In this document: piece by piece, positions 40,810-52,169 of the stretch
Layout: every line of letters starts with the position of its first letter
Position numbering within the stretch: the first letter of the stretch is position 1
Assembly: GCA_036873755.1 (NCBI GenBank)
Contig: JAVTVY010033629.1
Span: 62,001-126,000 of the forward strand
Direction of reading: 5' to 3'
Length of the DNA stretch: 64,000 nucleotides
DNA from: Hanleya hanleyi
Lineage: Eukaryota; Mollusca; Polyplacophora; Lepidopleurida; Hanleyidae
Made by a program: the position numbers and the translations under genes
Notes under the pieces: generated by a model
The model's input: the letters and a program-made list of their open reading frames with translations, nothing else
What the model was told of the DNA's origin: nothing
The model's database searches: none

Positions 40810-41680
40810 ATCCTATCTACTATTATACATCTCATTGTCCTGCTATATGCAGATGATACTATCATTGTAGCGCAAAGCCCTGATGATTTACAAGCATTAG
40901 ATGTTTTCTCAGAATACTGTCATATTTGGAAACTCGATATCGATAAAGATAAAACGAAAATTATAGTATTTGGTTTCAGAACAAATACCTTGGTATTATC
41001 TTCAGTAAAACAGACTCTTTTGTGAACGCCATCAAACGCATTGTCGAACAAGCAGGTAAAGCATTGTATCTCTTATATGCCAGGATAAAAAATATCTTAT
41101 ATCTTCCTATTGACTGTCAGCTTCTACTGTTTGACCAAAGTGTCGTCCCTTTATTACTCTATGGTTGTGAAATCTGGGGGTTTGGTAATATTGGTATTAT
41201 TGAAATGCTGCATAGAAACTTTCTCAAACATATACTTTGTGTCAGGAAAAGTACTCCTCATTTTATGTTGTATGGAGAACTTAGCAGATACCCGCTTATG
41301 CTAACAATACAGAAACGAATGTTGTCATTCTGGGCCAGATTAATCCAAGGCAAAGTCTCTAAACTTTCATACTTGAAATATAAACTCTTATATAACAGCT
41401 ATGTATCTGAAACTTTTAAAAGTAATGGGTGAACTTTATCAAAACATGTTTAGACAGTGTTGGATGTAGTGATATCTGGCTTCATCAAAACATCGGGAAC
41501 ACATACTCTGGTTCACAAAGTATATCAAACAGCCACAAAAAGATCAGTACCAACAGACGTGGTCAACCATTGTGAGTACTCTTCAAAAGGTTTTCATTAT
41601 TCAAGCTTTAAAACTGCTATACACCTCGAAAACTATCTATACCTATTACGGTACCTTTCAAAATTTATCATCCTCTAGTC
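40810..41680 (+). mobile_element. LINE 3' fragment
   Basis: Plus-strand translation gives LIVLLYADDTIIVAQSPDDL, the catalytic YADD box of a non-LTR RT, then after a small frame change KYLGIIFSKTDSFVNAI. From 41022 an open 136-residue thumb/C-terminal region follows (LLYGCEIWGFGN, FLKHILCVRKSTPHFMLYGE, RYPLMLTIQKRM). This C-terminal style is common in aquatic invertebrate LINEs. The 5' end is missing and further frame breaks follow, so it is a dead copy. P3 begins 17 bp after it. Confidence 0.75.
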
Positions 41681-42487
41681 AAATATAGATTGTGTAAGTA
41701 GTATAGTCCCGGAATTGCCAGGGCGGTTGGCCACACTGCGCATGCGCAGAAAACAAAAATGGGGAGGTCATGGGGAGGTGTGCGCAGGAGTGGTTTGTGC
41801 AAGTATGACGTCACTTCCGATCTGCATGAATAGGGCGCGATCGTGGGGGCATGTATTCCTCTGTGGTGATGCAGTATGGCGGTGATGCGGTCTGCCTCCG
41901 CGGACAGAAAGTAGTCCCAAATACGCGGGTTTTCGTGAGAATGTTCGACAATCTTCAGGGGCGAGAGGGGCCGCTAGTGGATCGATTGGGTCGAGTGAGG
42001 TGTCAAAGTGAAGCGTTCCTTGAGTCATGCGTGGGTGCATGTAAAATTAGGATTTGTCCCGAAACTATAAAAAGCGGAACACGGACTTTATCCCTACAAT
42101 AGGGGAAAACTCCTATCAACCCTATCCCAAAGGGGTAATATCGGTCACCGGCTTATCGGGGCCTGCCTATCAAGTCATGGGTGTCATGGGTGGGTGTATA
42201 TAAATTTTCACGGGACAAAAACGGAACACGGACTCGTACAAGTATATGTATTATACAATATACGGGGAAATGCCTTTATGGGTATATCCCCATACTGGCT
42301 ATGGGGGTATACATGTAGGTCCAACCTTGGAAAAATTGTTGTGGGCTTTACTATGGGTTGTTTGTTCTTGTTTTTCTCGTTTCGCCACGAAAATCACGAT
42401 AGGAGGGGTCCGGGAGCTAAGCGGTGAAATTTTTCGAAAAGTACCGGGTAGGTCTGTATATAGGCCCATATAGTCCCATACTGGCTA

Positions 42488-42635
42488 TGAATTCAATTTT
42501 TTTTGGTAGTTTTGGTTAGGTTTTTGTTAGAGTTTTGTGAGGGTATGTTTGTTTGGGTCATCGTCGCCGTGTGACCAATAGGGTTAGGTGCGACGTTAAA
42601 CTTAAAACAACCAACCAACCAACCAACCCAACCAT
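42488..42635 (+). mobile_element. SINE-like insertion with flanking duplication
   Basis: The flanks read CCCATACTGGCTATG and AACCATACTGGCTGG, a likely 10-11-bp target duplication. The insert ends GGTTAGGTGCGACGTTAAAC and an (AACC)n tail, a 3' end I associate with molluscan SINE/LINE families. An orthologous copy at 49690-49825 shows that it predates the TIR duplication. There is no clear tRNA-like head, so it is probably 5'-truncated. Confidence 0.55.
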
Positions 42636-43139
42636 ACTGGCTGGTATTTCTTTTGTGGACTTTACTATGAGTTGTTTGATCTTGTTTTTCTCGTCTCGCC
42701 AAGAAAAACCCGATGGGAGGGGTCCCGGAGCTAAGCGGCGAAATTTCTCAAAAAGTACCGGGTAGGTCTGTATATAGGCCCATATAGCCCCATACTGACT
42801 ATGGGGGGATAGGTCTATACTGGGTGGACGTTTTGGGGTCTAGGTGAGCCCCTAGTGGTCCTATGGTGTCGTATGAGGTCTTATTTTGAAGCTCTCGTAG
42901 AGTAGCATCAGACTGGACTAATGTGTTGTCCGTTTTCAATATCTTTGCGCATGCGCAGTCTGACCGTAGTATAGAAAGCAGGCATTTTGGGGGATATGTG
43001 GAGAGTTTTTGGGGTAGAGATGGACCACTATGGGTCCAAATGGGTCGTGGGAGGTGTCAAAATGAAGTGGTGTGGGGTAGAGTCACCATGGCGTGTTTGT
43101 GATTGGAAGTCTCGTCAATCTGCGCATGCGCAGTTGGGT

Positions 43140-43870
43140 GTAGTAAGTAAAGTGGTCATTTTGGGGGTGCGTGGAGGTGTGTTTGGGGTAGAGATGGACC
43201 ATCCTTGTTCCGAATGCGTCCTGGGAGGTGTTATTTCGTAGCTCTCGGGGTGTAGACCCAGATTTGAGCGTTGTCCGCGTCAACTATGACGTCATGGGTG
43301 ACGTCATCAGTACGAGTAATAGCGAAAGTGGGCATTTTGGGGCAGTGAAGTAAGGTATTTGGTGTAGAGATGGATCATCCTTGGTCCGAATGCGTCCTGG
43401 GAGGTGTTATTTCGTAGCTCTCGGGGTGTAGACCCAGATTTGAGGGATATCCGCGTCATCTGTGACGTCATGGGTGACGTCATCAGTACGAGTACTAGCG
43501 AAAGTGGGCATTTTGGGGCAGTGAGGAAGGTATTTGGTGTAGAGATGGACCATCCTTCGTCCGAATGCGTCGTTGGAGGTGTTATTTTGTAGCTCTCTGG
43601 GTGCAGACCCCGATTTGGGGGCTGTTTACAGCATCTGTGACGTCACCGGTGGCGTCATCGATAGGAGTATTAGCGAAAGTGGGCATTTTGGGGCAGTGAA
43701 GGAAGGTATTTGGTGTAGAGATGGACCATCCTTGATCCGAATGCGTCATTTGGGGTATCAGTGTGAAGCTCTCGTGGGTCAGACTGGCTTGTTTCATTGG
43801 AAATCGCGTCAATCTGCACATGCGCAGTTGGAAAGTGGGTTTTCTCGTCGTACCTAGGACAGTTTGGGGA
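43140..43870. repeat. ~170-bp units with paired CRE sites
   Basis: About four units share GTGGGCATTTTGGGGCAGTG, GTGTAGAGATGGACCATCCT and a pair of TGACGTCA-like palindromes (about 43288-43308, 43460-43480 and 43638-43660). The duplicated copy is at 51000-51720, and an inverse copy at 55740-56030. TGACGTCA is the CREB/ATF site. Confidence 0.65.
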
Positions 43871-44077
43871 TGTGAAGGAAGGTATTTGATGTAGATATGG
43901 ACCATTCGCGGTCTAAATGCGTCGTATGAGGTGTCATCTTGCAGCAACGCCACGCTTACCGCTTCATCGCCCTGTTGAATTAGCCCTGAAGCTCTGATTT
44001 TCTAGATATTCTATGGAATTGACACTAATTCATGGAAAATGCAGTGACGCTCGTCACCGTCCGTCGTTACGCCTTAA

Positions 44078-45161
44078 GGCCATAGTATACTCGGCCATTT
44101 AATGTCAGTTTTCTCGGTTCAGAAATGGCAAAGTCCCAGGTAGGTTTCCACATGTAATTAGCAAATACTAGAGCATATCCTATTCATTGTTTATGCCCAT
44201 GTCGAAGAATTACAAAAGTTTGAACAAATACTGAACATGAAAATGTAACATCCTGCCCTGCATTCGAACAGTGATTGAAAAACCTTGAAATGTGCCTTGT
44301 AAATCTCCAGAAATTCATAGATGTTCCCCTGGTGAAAAGTGGCATGCTATCTGTACAGCTAAAGCCAAAGGCCTTTGCAGAGTAAATAGCAATTACCAGT
44401 GATTGCTTATATCAATAGAACAGAAATAAACAATTTTTTAATTAATCAGATATGCATTTATTGTTATTCATTATCATGTATAATAGAAGTTACCCAGTTT
44501 TACTCTTTTAATAAATGAATTATATGTTCTTCCTATCTAATCTGCAAGGGCCTTAGATTCAAACATTCATCCACAAAGACCTGCCCCATGTTATACATAT
44601 ACATGCTATGCCAGGTAAAAGCAGGGACTCAAGTCTTGGATTGAATAGAACATGCATGAAGTTATTTCAGCTTCAATGTCCACTAGCATTCACTGGATGG
44701 GCATCCTCCATTTACAGCTACATGAAACTGGATGACCAGTTACCTGTTTCTCTGCCATAAACTGACCAGTCTCACCTCTGCACTACATGTACATGTGTAT
44801 GCTAGCAGCTGTCTGTCTTGACACACATGCATGTTGTGGTGTACCCTGGGTTTTCAGGGAAGGAATTGCTGCAGGGTTAGTTTACCTGATCAGAAGATAC
44901 ACATGGAGAGGTATGCATGTGGGGAACATTTACAAACTACTGGTGAGTTTACATTATACATTTTTGATTTTCAATCACAGTTTGAATGCTGAATGTGATT
45001 TCATGGTATTAAGGTAATACATTGCTTGTCATTCAATTCTTCTTTGACATGGGCAAAAAATGTTGTCAAGTTTTGTTGTAGTATTTCAGACTCAAATGGG
45101 AAATTGATATTCTGACTTTGCCATTTCTCAGACAGCTACTATGGCCGACTGGACTATGGTC
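44078..45161. mobile_element. TTAA-flanked (piggyBac-like) MITE, copy A
   Basis: Flanked by TTAA at 44074-44077 and 45162-45165. The ends are inverted: GGCCATAGTATACTCGGCCAT versus GACCATAGTCCAGTCGGCCAT, followed by a shared AGAAATGGCAAAGTC. The copy at 51905-51915 has a single TTAA with no insert, confirming target and boundaries. TTAA duplication is the piggyBac hallmark. The frame at 44787-45017 is not a transposase. Confidence 0.8.
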
Positions 45162-45248
45162 TTAATGCTCTAGCATAACGCCTTGACGCCATGATAAACA
45201 CCGGAGAGAGAACAACAACAACAACAAGGATGGCAAGTTTTCATATAG

Positions 45249-45254
45249 TTTATT
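45249..45254 (-). terminator. AATAAA of zinc-finger gene copy A
   Basis: Minus-strand GGGGAGAATAAACTATATG; the same signal lies at 47673-47678 (copy B) and 52000-52005 (copy C), each about 150-170 bp past the gene. Confidence 0.5.
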
Positions 45255-45409
45255 CTCCCCAATGTTACATCATCCGCACGCTGGGGGAGCCACGTTGGGT
45301 ATGTTTACAATTCGAGTAGAGTCTTGTCCAATCAGAGATCGTCCTTTGGTGCTGTATCTCTCATTTTCGTTCTTGCCCGTTATATGTATTCTCGGCTGCT
45401 CTTGTTCAA

Positions 45410-46042
45410 TCAGAAGCCGTCCTTAAGAAAGTCCCATCTCCGGTCATGTTCGCTCTCATCCGTTTGTTCTATTCGTCGTCGGGCAGTCCAGGATATTGTT
45501 CGGGGCAGCATGCCCTGAAAGAGTTGTTTGCGCATCCGGATCGCATTTTCCAGGGCCTCGGTGGGTGGTAGCCCCATATCCTCTTCCAAGTGACGATTGG
45601 TCTTCCTGATGGACCTGCACGTGGTGTCGCCTTTCATTTCAAGCGGTAGTAAGGTATACTGTTCATAGATCGCCATGGCTGTTTTCCTGGTGCACGGGCG
45701 CATTTGGGTGTATGCCTGTTGTAAGTTATCCTGCCCGGCGTCCTCGATCGCTGCAGCTTGATTATTGATAGCTGCGCTCACAATACGATCCCAGAAGGTA
45801 GGTTCTGCCTCACTTTCCACGGACGTAGGCTGACTATCTGAGGTCAAGCTCTCCGTATCACTAGATAGTCTCTCAACAATCTCTGTTTCGGCATCCGTCG
45901 ATACACTCTCAGCAGTCTCTGTATCAGCATCCGCCTCAACGGACTCCTCGGAGTCTTCAATCCCATCTATATTTTTCTGGTGTCACATCCTATCGTAATG
46001 TCTGGTAAACGTGCGTTTACACTCAGAGCAAGTATAAGCCAT
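45410..46042 (-). pseudogene. Acidic zinc-finger protein, copy A (stop in finger)
   Basis: Same gene as 47834-48466, with the TATA box at 46089-46095. A CGA codon of the finger is TGA here (RM-stop-HQK, near 45980), a typical CpG transition. The remainder is open from 45847 to the end. Only one base change separates it from an open frame, so decay is recent. Confidence 0.75.
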
Positions 46043-46274
46043 GTTGACGGTTGAACGTCGAAGGTGCGTGTTTTGGGAATACACTTGCTTTTATAGACCG
46101 TAACGCCCGTCAACGCTTAGCTTAGTGCTTCAACGCCCTGGTGAATTAGCCCAAAAGCTCTGATTTTCATGGAATTGACACTAATTAATCGAAATGCGGT
46201 GACGCCCGTCGTTACGCTCGTCTCAACGCCTTAACACCCATCTCAACGCCTTAACACACTTTCTTAACGCTTTA

Positions 46275-46393
46275 ACATCGTTTAATGATGCGTTCGAACA
46301 AATGATTCTTTTGTGCTATTGCTCTGACATACGCCGCTTTCCAGTTCATGCCCGAGGTTTTCAACATCGACGCTGTTCTCTCAATTTCCATTG
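46275..46393 (-). pseudogene. ATPase C-terminal fragment, copy A
   Basis: Encodes the last about 36 residues (NWKAAYVRAIAQ...HLFERIIKRR) of the gene at 53023-54232, then stops abruptly at 46393, where sequence matching 43885 begins. This is the breakpoint of a tandem duplication. Confidence 0.7.
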
Positions 46394-46540
46394 ATGTAGA
46401 TATGGACCATTCGCGGTCTAAATACGTCGTATGAGGTGTCATCTTGCAGCAACGCCACGCTTACCGCTTCATCGCCCTGTTGAATTAGCCCTGAAGCTCT
46501 GATTTTCTAGATATTCTATGGAATTGACACTAATTTAATG

Positions 46541-47597
46541 TCAGTTTTCTCGGTTCAGAAATGGCAAACTCCCAGGTAGGTTTCCACATGTAATTAGCAA
46601 ATACTAGAGCATATCCTATTCATTGTTTATGCCCATGTCGAAGAATTACAAAAGTTTGAACAAATACTGAACATGAAAATGTAACATCCTGCCCTGCATT
46701 CGAACAGTGATTGAAAAACCTTGAAATGTGCCTTGTAAATCTCCAGAAATTCATAGATGTTCCCCTGTTGAAAAGTGGCATGCTATCTGTACAGCTAAAA
46801 CCAAAGGCCTTTGCAGAGTAAATAGCAATTACCAGTGATTGCTTATATCAATAGAACAGAAATAAACAATTTTTTAATTAATCAGATATGCATTTATTGT
46901 TATTCATTATCATGTATAATAGAAGTTACCCAGTTTTACTCTTTTAATAAATGAATTATATGTTCTTCCTATCTAATCTGCAAGGGCCTTAGATTCAAAC
47001 ATTCATCCACAAAGACCTGCCCCATGTTATACATGTACATGCTATGCCAGGTAAAAGCAGGGACTCAAGTCTTGGATTGAATAGAACATGCATGAAGTTA
47101 TTTCAGCTTCAATGTCCACTAGCATTCACTGGATGGGCATCCTCCATTTACAGCTACATGAAACTGGATGACCAGTTACCTGTTTCTCTGCCATAAACTG
47201 ACCAGTCTCACCTCTGCACTACATGTACATGTGTATGCTAGCAGCTGTCTGTCTTGACACACATGCATGTTGTGGTGTACCCTGGGTTTTCAGGGAAGGA
47301 ATTGCTGCAGGGTTAGTTTACCTGATCAGAAGATACACATGGAGAGGTATGCATGTGGGGAACATTTACAAACTACTGGTGAGTTTACATTATACATTTT
47401 TGATTTTCAATCACAGTTTGAATGCTGAATGTGATTTCATGGTATTAAGGTAATACATTGCTTGTCATTTAATTCTTCTTTGACATGGGCAAAAAATGTT
47501 GTCAAGTTTTGTTGTAGTATTTCAGACTCAAATGGGAAATTGATATTCTGACTTTGCCATTTCTCAGACAGCTACTATGGCCGACTGGACTATGGTC
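46541..47597. mobile_element. TTAA MITE, copy B (left end deleted)
   Basis: Nearly identical to copy A, but about 76 bp including the left TTAA and terminal repeat are missing (the junction is CACTAATTTAATGTCAG). The right end and its TTAA (47598-47601) are intact. The copy arose by segmental duplication, not by a new insertion. Confidence 0.8.
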
Positions 47598-47833
47598 TTA
47601 ATGCTCTAGCATAACGCCTTGACGCCATGATATACACCGGAGAGAGAACAACAACGGCAAGTTTTCATATAGTTTATTCTCCCCAATGTTACATCATACC
47701 CACGCTGGGGGAGCAACGTTGGGTATGTTTACAATTCGAGTAGAGTCTTGTCCAATCAGAGACCGTCCTTTGGTGCTGTATCTCTCATTTTCGTTCTTGC
47801 CCGTTATATGTATTCTCGGCTGCTCTTGTTCAA

Positions 47834-48466
47834 TCAGAAGCCGTCCTTAAGAAAGTCCCATCTCCGGCCATGTTCGCTCTCATCCGTTTGTTCTATTCGT
47901 CGTCGGGCAGTCCAGGATATTGTTCGGGGCAGCATGTCCTGAAAGAGTTGTTTGCGCATCCTGATCGCATTTTCCAGGGCCTCGGTGGGTGGTAGCCCCA
48001 TATCCTCTTCCAAGTGACGATTGGTCTTCCTGATGGACCTGCACGTGGTGTCGCCTTTCATTTCAAGCGGTAGTAAGGTATACTGTTCATAGATCGCCAT
48101 GGCTGTTTTCCTGGTGCAGGGGCGCATTTGGGTGTATGCCTGTTGTAAGTTATCCTGCCCGGCGTCCTCGATCGCTGCAGCTTGATTATTGATGGCTGCG
48201 CTCACAATACGATCCCAGAAGGTAGGTTCTGCCTCACTTTCCACGGACGTAGTCTGACTATCTGAGGTCAAGCTCTCCGTATCACTAGATAGTCTCTCAG
48301 CAACCTCTGTTTCGATATCGGTCGATACACTCTCAGCAGTCTCTGCATCAGCATCCGGCTCAACGGACTTCTCGGAGTCTTCAATCCCATCTATATTTTT
48401 CTGGTGTCGCATCCTATCGTAATGTCTGGTAAATGTGCGTTTACACTCAGAGCAAGTATAAGCCAT
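47834..48466 (-). CDS. Acidic zinc-finger protein, copy B (intact)
   Basis: The start at 48466 is preferred over the upstream ATG at 48508. The TATA box (TATAAAA, minus, 48513-48519) is 47 nt before 48466, whereas the upstream ATG is only 5 nt from it. The product has about 210 residues. YTCSECKRTFTRHYDRMRHQ is a C2H2-like finger lacking a clear second late His. Next comes an acidic Ser/Glu/Asp-rich region, then EPTFWDRIVSAAINNQ and a basic helical C-terminus with RKTNRHLEEDMGLPP and WTARRRIEQT. The finger resembles that of the neighbouring ATPase. Function unknown; a DNA-binding regulator is plausible. Confidence 0.7.
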   Translation of the reverse strand: MAYTCSECKRTFTRHYDRMRHQKNIDGIEDSEKSVEPDADAETAESVSTDIETEVAERLSSDTESLTSDSQTTSVESEAEPTFWDRIVSAAINNQAAAIEDAGQDNLQQAYTQMRPCTRKTAMAIYEQYTLLPLEMKGDTTCRSIRKTNRHLEEDMGLPPTEALENAIRMRKQLFQDMLPRTISWTARRRIEQTDESEHGRRWDFLKDGF

Positions 48467-48512
48467 GTTGACGGTTGAACGTCGACGGTGCGTGTTTTGG
48501 GAATACACTTGC

Positions 48513-48519
48513 TTTTATA
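48513..48519 (-). promoter_or_regulatory. TATA box of zinc-finger gene copy B
   Basis: Minus-strand GTCTATAAAAGCAAG, 47 nt before the chosen ATG. The same box lies at 46089-46095 and 52840-52846 for copies A and C. Confidence 0.6.
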
Positions 48520-48695
48520 GACCGTAACGCCCGTCAACGCTTAGCTTAGTGCTTCAAAGCCCTGGTGAATTAGCCCAAAAGCTCTGATTTTCATGGAATT
48601 GACAATAATTAATCGAAATGCGGTGACGCCCGTCGTTACGCTCGTCTCAACGCCTTAACACCCATCTCAACGCCTTAACACACTTTCTTAACGCT

Positions 48696-49171
48696 TTAAC
48701 GTCGTTTAATGATGCGTTCGAACAAATGATTATTTTGTGCTATTGCTCTGACATACGCCGCTTTCCAGTTCATGCCCGAGGTTTTCAACATCGACGCTGT
48801 TCTCTCAATTTCCATATGGACTGGGTCCTTATCCAACAATTTCATATGTGTCACGAGGTCGACATACTGCTGACGTAAAGCCCGTTGTAGTCTGGGTGTC
48901 AATCTGTTATGAGCTAAAATTGCGGCTTCCTCTTTCGAATACAAGTTGAAACTTTTTTCTGTGGCCCTCAACGTTTTGCCCATCTCGGCGGACTAGACGC
49001 TTGTAATTCATACCTTCTTTGAACAAATCCTTCCATATCCTCGAGTTCACATTATGTTCATTCCCTTGTACGGGTTCGAGTGGGTCCTTCACGGTTGGGT
49101 GATATTCCGGGACTGATGGTATGGAGGGGCTCCGCTGTATGGGGGTGGGTTGCTGTTGCTGCTCTGCCAGA
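48696..49171 (-). pseudogene. ATPase C-terminal part, copy B (truncated)
   Basis: Carries the C-terminal helical region (YSKEEAAILAHNRL, QQYVDLVTHMKLLDKDP, LFERIIKRR) in one frame with MGKTLRATEKSFN, but a 16-bp insertion at 48991-49006 precedes that. The gene is cut at about 49171, where TIR sequence begins. The ATPase core is absent. Confidence 0.7.
48991..49006 (+). mobile_element. 16-bp Penelope-end insertion
   Basis: GACTAGACGCTTGTAA is inserted between CATCTCGGCG and TTCATACC; copy C (about 53312-53325) has these joined directly. The 16 bases equal the extreme 3' end of the Penelope-like element at 13288 and 16796. Confidence 0.6.
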
Positions 49172-51760
49172 TGCGAGAGGGGCCGCTAGTGGATCGATTG
49201 GGTCGAGTGAGGTGTCTAAGTGAAGCGTTCCTTGAGTCATGGGTGGGTGCATGTAAAATTAGGATTTGTCCCGAAACTATAAAAAGCGGAACACGGACTT
49301 TATCCCTACAATAGGGGAAAACTCCTATCAACCCTATCCCAAAGGGGTAAGATTGGTCACCGGCTTATCGGGGCCTGCCTATCAAGTCATGAGTGGGTGT
49401 ATATAAATTTTCACCGAAAAAAACGGAACACGGACTCGTACAAGTATAGGTATTATACAATATACGGGGAAATGCCTGTATGGGTATATCTCCATACTGG
49501 CTATTGGGGTATAGGTCCAACCTTGGAAAAATTGTTGTGGGCTTTACTATGGGTTGTTTGCTCTTGTTTTTCTCGTCTCGCCACGAAAAACACGGTAGGA
49601 GGGGTCCGGGAGCTAAGCGGTGAAATTTTTCGAAAAGTACCGGGTAGGTCTGTATATAGGCCCATATAGTCCCATACTGGCTATGAATTCAATTTTTTTT
49701 GTAGGTTTGGTTAGGTTTTGTTAGAGTTTTGTTAGGGTATGTTTGTTTGGGTCATCGTCGCCGTGTGACCAATAAGGTTAGGTGCGACGTTAAACTTAAA
49801 ACAACCAACCAACTCAACCATACGGGCTGGTATTTCTTTTGTGGACTTTACTATGGGTTGTATGGTCTTGTTTTTCTCGTCTCGCCAAGAAAAAACACGA
49901 TGGGAGGGGTCCAGGAGATAAGCGGCGAAATTTCTCAAAAAGTACCGGGTAGGTCTGTATATAGGCCCATATAGCCCCATACTGGCTATGGGGGGATAGG
50001 TCTATACTGGGTGGACGTTTTGGGGTCTAGGTGAGACCACTAGGTCCTATGGTGTCGTATGAGGTCTTATTTTGAAGCTCTCGTGCAGTAGGGTGCACTC
50101 CACACTAGGCCACGGGTTCGTACAAATGGCCCCTCCCTAATTTCATAATAAGGAAGGTCGCCTGTTTTTGACAGCATGATAATTCTTCTTTCCTTTCTAC
50201 TAGCTGATATCTGTAGTATCACCCTGCTGGACGTCACCATTTCTTCAAACGAGGATATAACAAATGCTTGCTTATCGCATCTACGCGCTACTACAGAGTT
50301 AATGGTTTCCGGAATTGAATATCTGGCAAGACAAAATCCTCACTTTTTCGGGGATTCCCTTATGGCGATACAATTTTACAAAAAACGAGTAGGTCGACCC
50401 CCTGATTTTTTTCGCTTTTTAAAATGCCCGTTGGACGGAGAAACTTTCACAAGTCTAACAAGAAAATCATTTCGTTTGTTTTCTCTGGATGGTGGGTCGA
50501 ATTTGGCACATTTTCGTACAGTTTATGGAGTTTTTCAGAAAAGTTGAAGAAGGTTTAAGGAGGATTGCACGTCTTTCCTTTTCAATTTGAATAGCTCACT
50601 TGCTCACCCCTGGAATAATGGCATGGGTGTGCCCATTCAGAAAATATATGCTATCACAGGGGTTTTGTTAAAGATTTTACATATATTTGAGGCCGAAGAC
50701 CCGAACCCATGTCTATTTTAACCGCACATCATTTAGGTGTGGAATGCACCTGTAGTATCCGACTGGACTAATGTATCGTCCGTTTTCAATATCTTTGCGC
50801 ATGCGCAGTCTGACCGTAGTATAGAAAGCAGGCGTTTTGGGGGATATGTGGAGAGTGTTTGGGGTAAAGATGGACCATTATGGGTCCAAATGGGTCGTGG
50901 GAGGTGTCAAAATGAAGTGTGTGTTGGGTAGAATCACCATGGCGTGTTTGTGATTGGAAGTCGCGTCAATCTACGCATGCGCAGTTGGGTGTAGTAAGTA
51001 AAGTGGTCATTTTGGGGGTGCGTGGAGGTGTGTTTGGTGTAGAGATGGACCATCCTTGGTCCGAATGCGTCCTGGGATGTGTTATTTCGTAGCTCTCGGG
51101 GTGTAGACCCAGATTTGAGGGTTGTCCGCGTCATGAGTGACGTCATCAGTACGAGTAATAGCGAAAGTGGGCATTTTGGGGCAGTGAAGTCAGGTATTTG
51201 GTGTAGAGATGGATCATCCTTGGTCCGAATGCGTCCTGAGAGGTGTTATTTCGTAGCTCTCGGGATGTAGACCCAGATTTGAGGGGTGTCCGCGTCATCT
51301 GTGACGTCATGGGTGACGTCATCAGTGCGAGTACTAGCGAAAGTGGGCATTTTGGGGCAGTGAAGGAAGGTATTTGGTGTAGAGATGGACCATCCTTCGT
51401 CCGAATGCGTCGTTAGAGGTGTTATTTTGTAACTCTCGGGGTGCAGACCCCGATTTGGGGGCTGTCCACAGCATCGGTGACGTCATCGGTGGCGTCATCG
51501 ATAGGAGTATTAGCGAAAGTGGGCATTTTGGGGCAGTGAAGGAAGGTATTTGGTGTAGAGATGGACCATCCTTGATCCGAATGCGTCGTTTGGGGTATCA
51601 GTGTGAAGCTCTCATGGGTCTGACTGGCTCGTTTCATTGGAAATCGCGTCAATCTGCGCATGCGCAGTTGGAAAGTGGGTTTTTCCGTCGTACCTAGGAC
51701 AGTTTGGGGATGTGAAGGAAGGTATTTGGTGTAGATATGAACCATGCGCGGTCTAAATGC
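49172..51760. repeat. Second copy of P3 left TIR
   Basis: Matches 41960-43950 in order, including the SINE-like insert, ~170-bp units and CRE units. It differs by a 659-bp insertion (50092-50750). It is preceded directly by truncated ATPase sequence. Confidence 0.75.
50092..50750. mobile_element. Small TIR element
   Basis: The ends are inverted GGTGCACTCCACACT and, in reverse complement, GGTGCATTCCACACC. It is absent from the matching position in the first TIR copy (about 42897). GTAG on the left and (T)GTAG on the right may be a short target duplication. The 123-residue frame at 50176-50547 is not recognised. Superfamily undetermined. Confidence 0.6.
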
Positions 51761-52169
51761 GTCGTATGAGGTGTCATCTTGCAGCAACGCACGCTTAACG
51801 CTTCATCGCCCTGTTGAATTAGCCCTGAAGCTCTGATTTTCTAGATATTCTATGGAATTGACACTAATTCATGGAAAATGCAGTGACGCTCGTCAACGTC
51901 CGTCGTTACGTCTTAACGCTCTAGCATAACGCCTTGACGCCATGATATACACCGGAGAGAGAACAACAGCAACAACAAGGATGGCAAGTTTTCATATAGT
52001 TTATTCTCCCCAATGTTACATCATACCCACGCTGGGGGAGCCACGTTGGGTATGTTTACAATTCGAGTAGAGTCTTGTCCAATCAGAGACCGTCCTTTGG
52101 TGCTGTATCTCTCATTTTCGTTCTTGCCCGTTATATGTATTCTCGGCTGCTCTTGTTCAATCAGAAGCC

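Larger units (their letters stand above)
41697..43950. repeat. Left TIR region of P3
   Basis: Contains one NRF1-like site near 41740, the CRE-ETS site TGACGTCACTTCCG at 41806, units of the ~148-bp and ~170-bp families (42030-42800), then CRE-bearing units. From 41960 on it is repeated at 49172-51760. Confidence 0.7.

Noticed and set aside
44787..45017. 76-residue frame, also at 47223-47453
   Set aside because: It lies within the TTAA MITE and is duplicated with it; no transposase motif.
50176..50547. 123-residue frame as a transposase
   Set aside because: No DDE-type motif; the element is too small and the frame may be chance.
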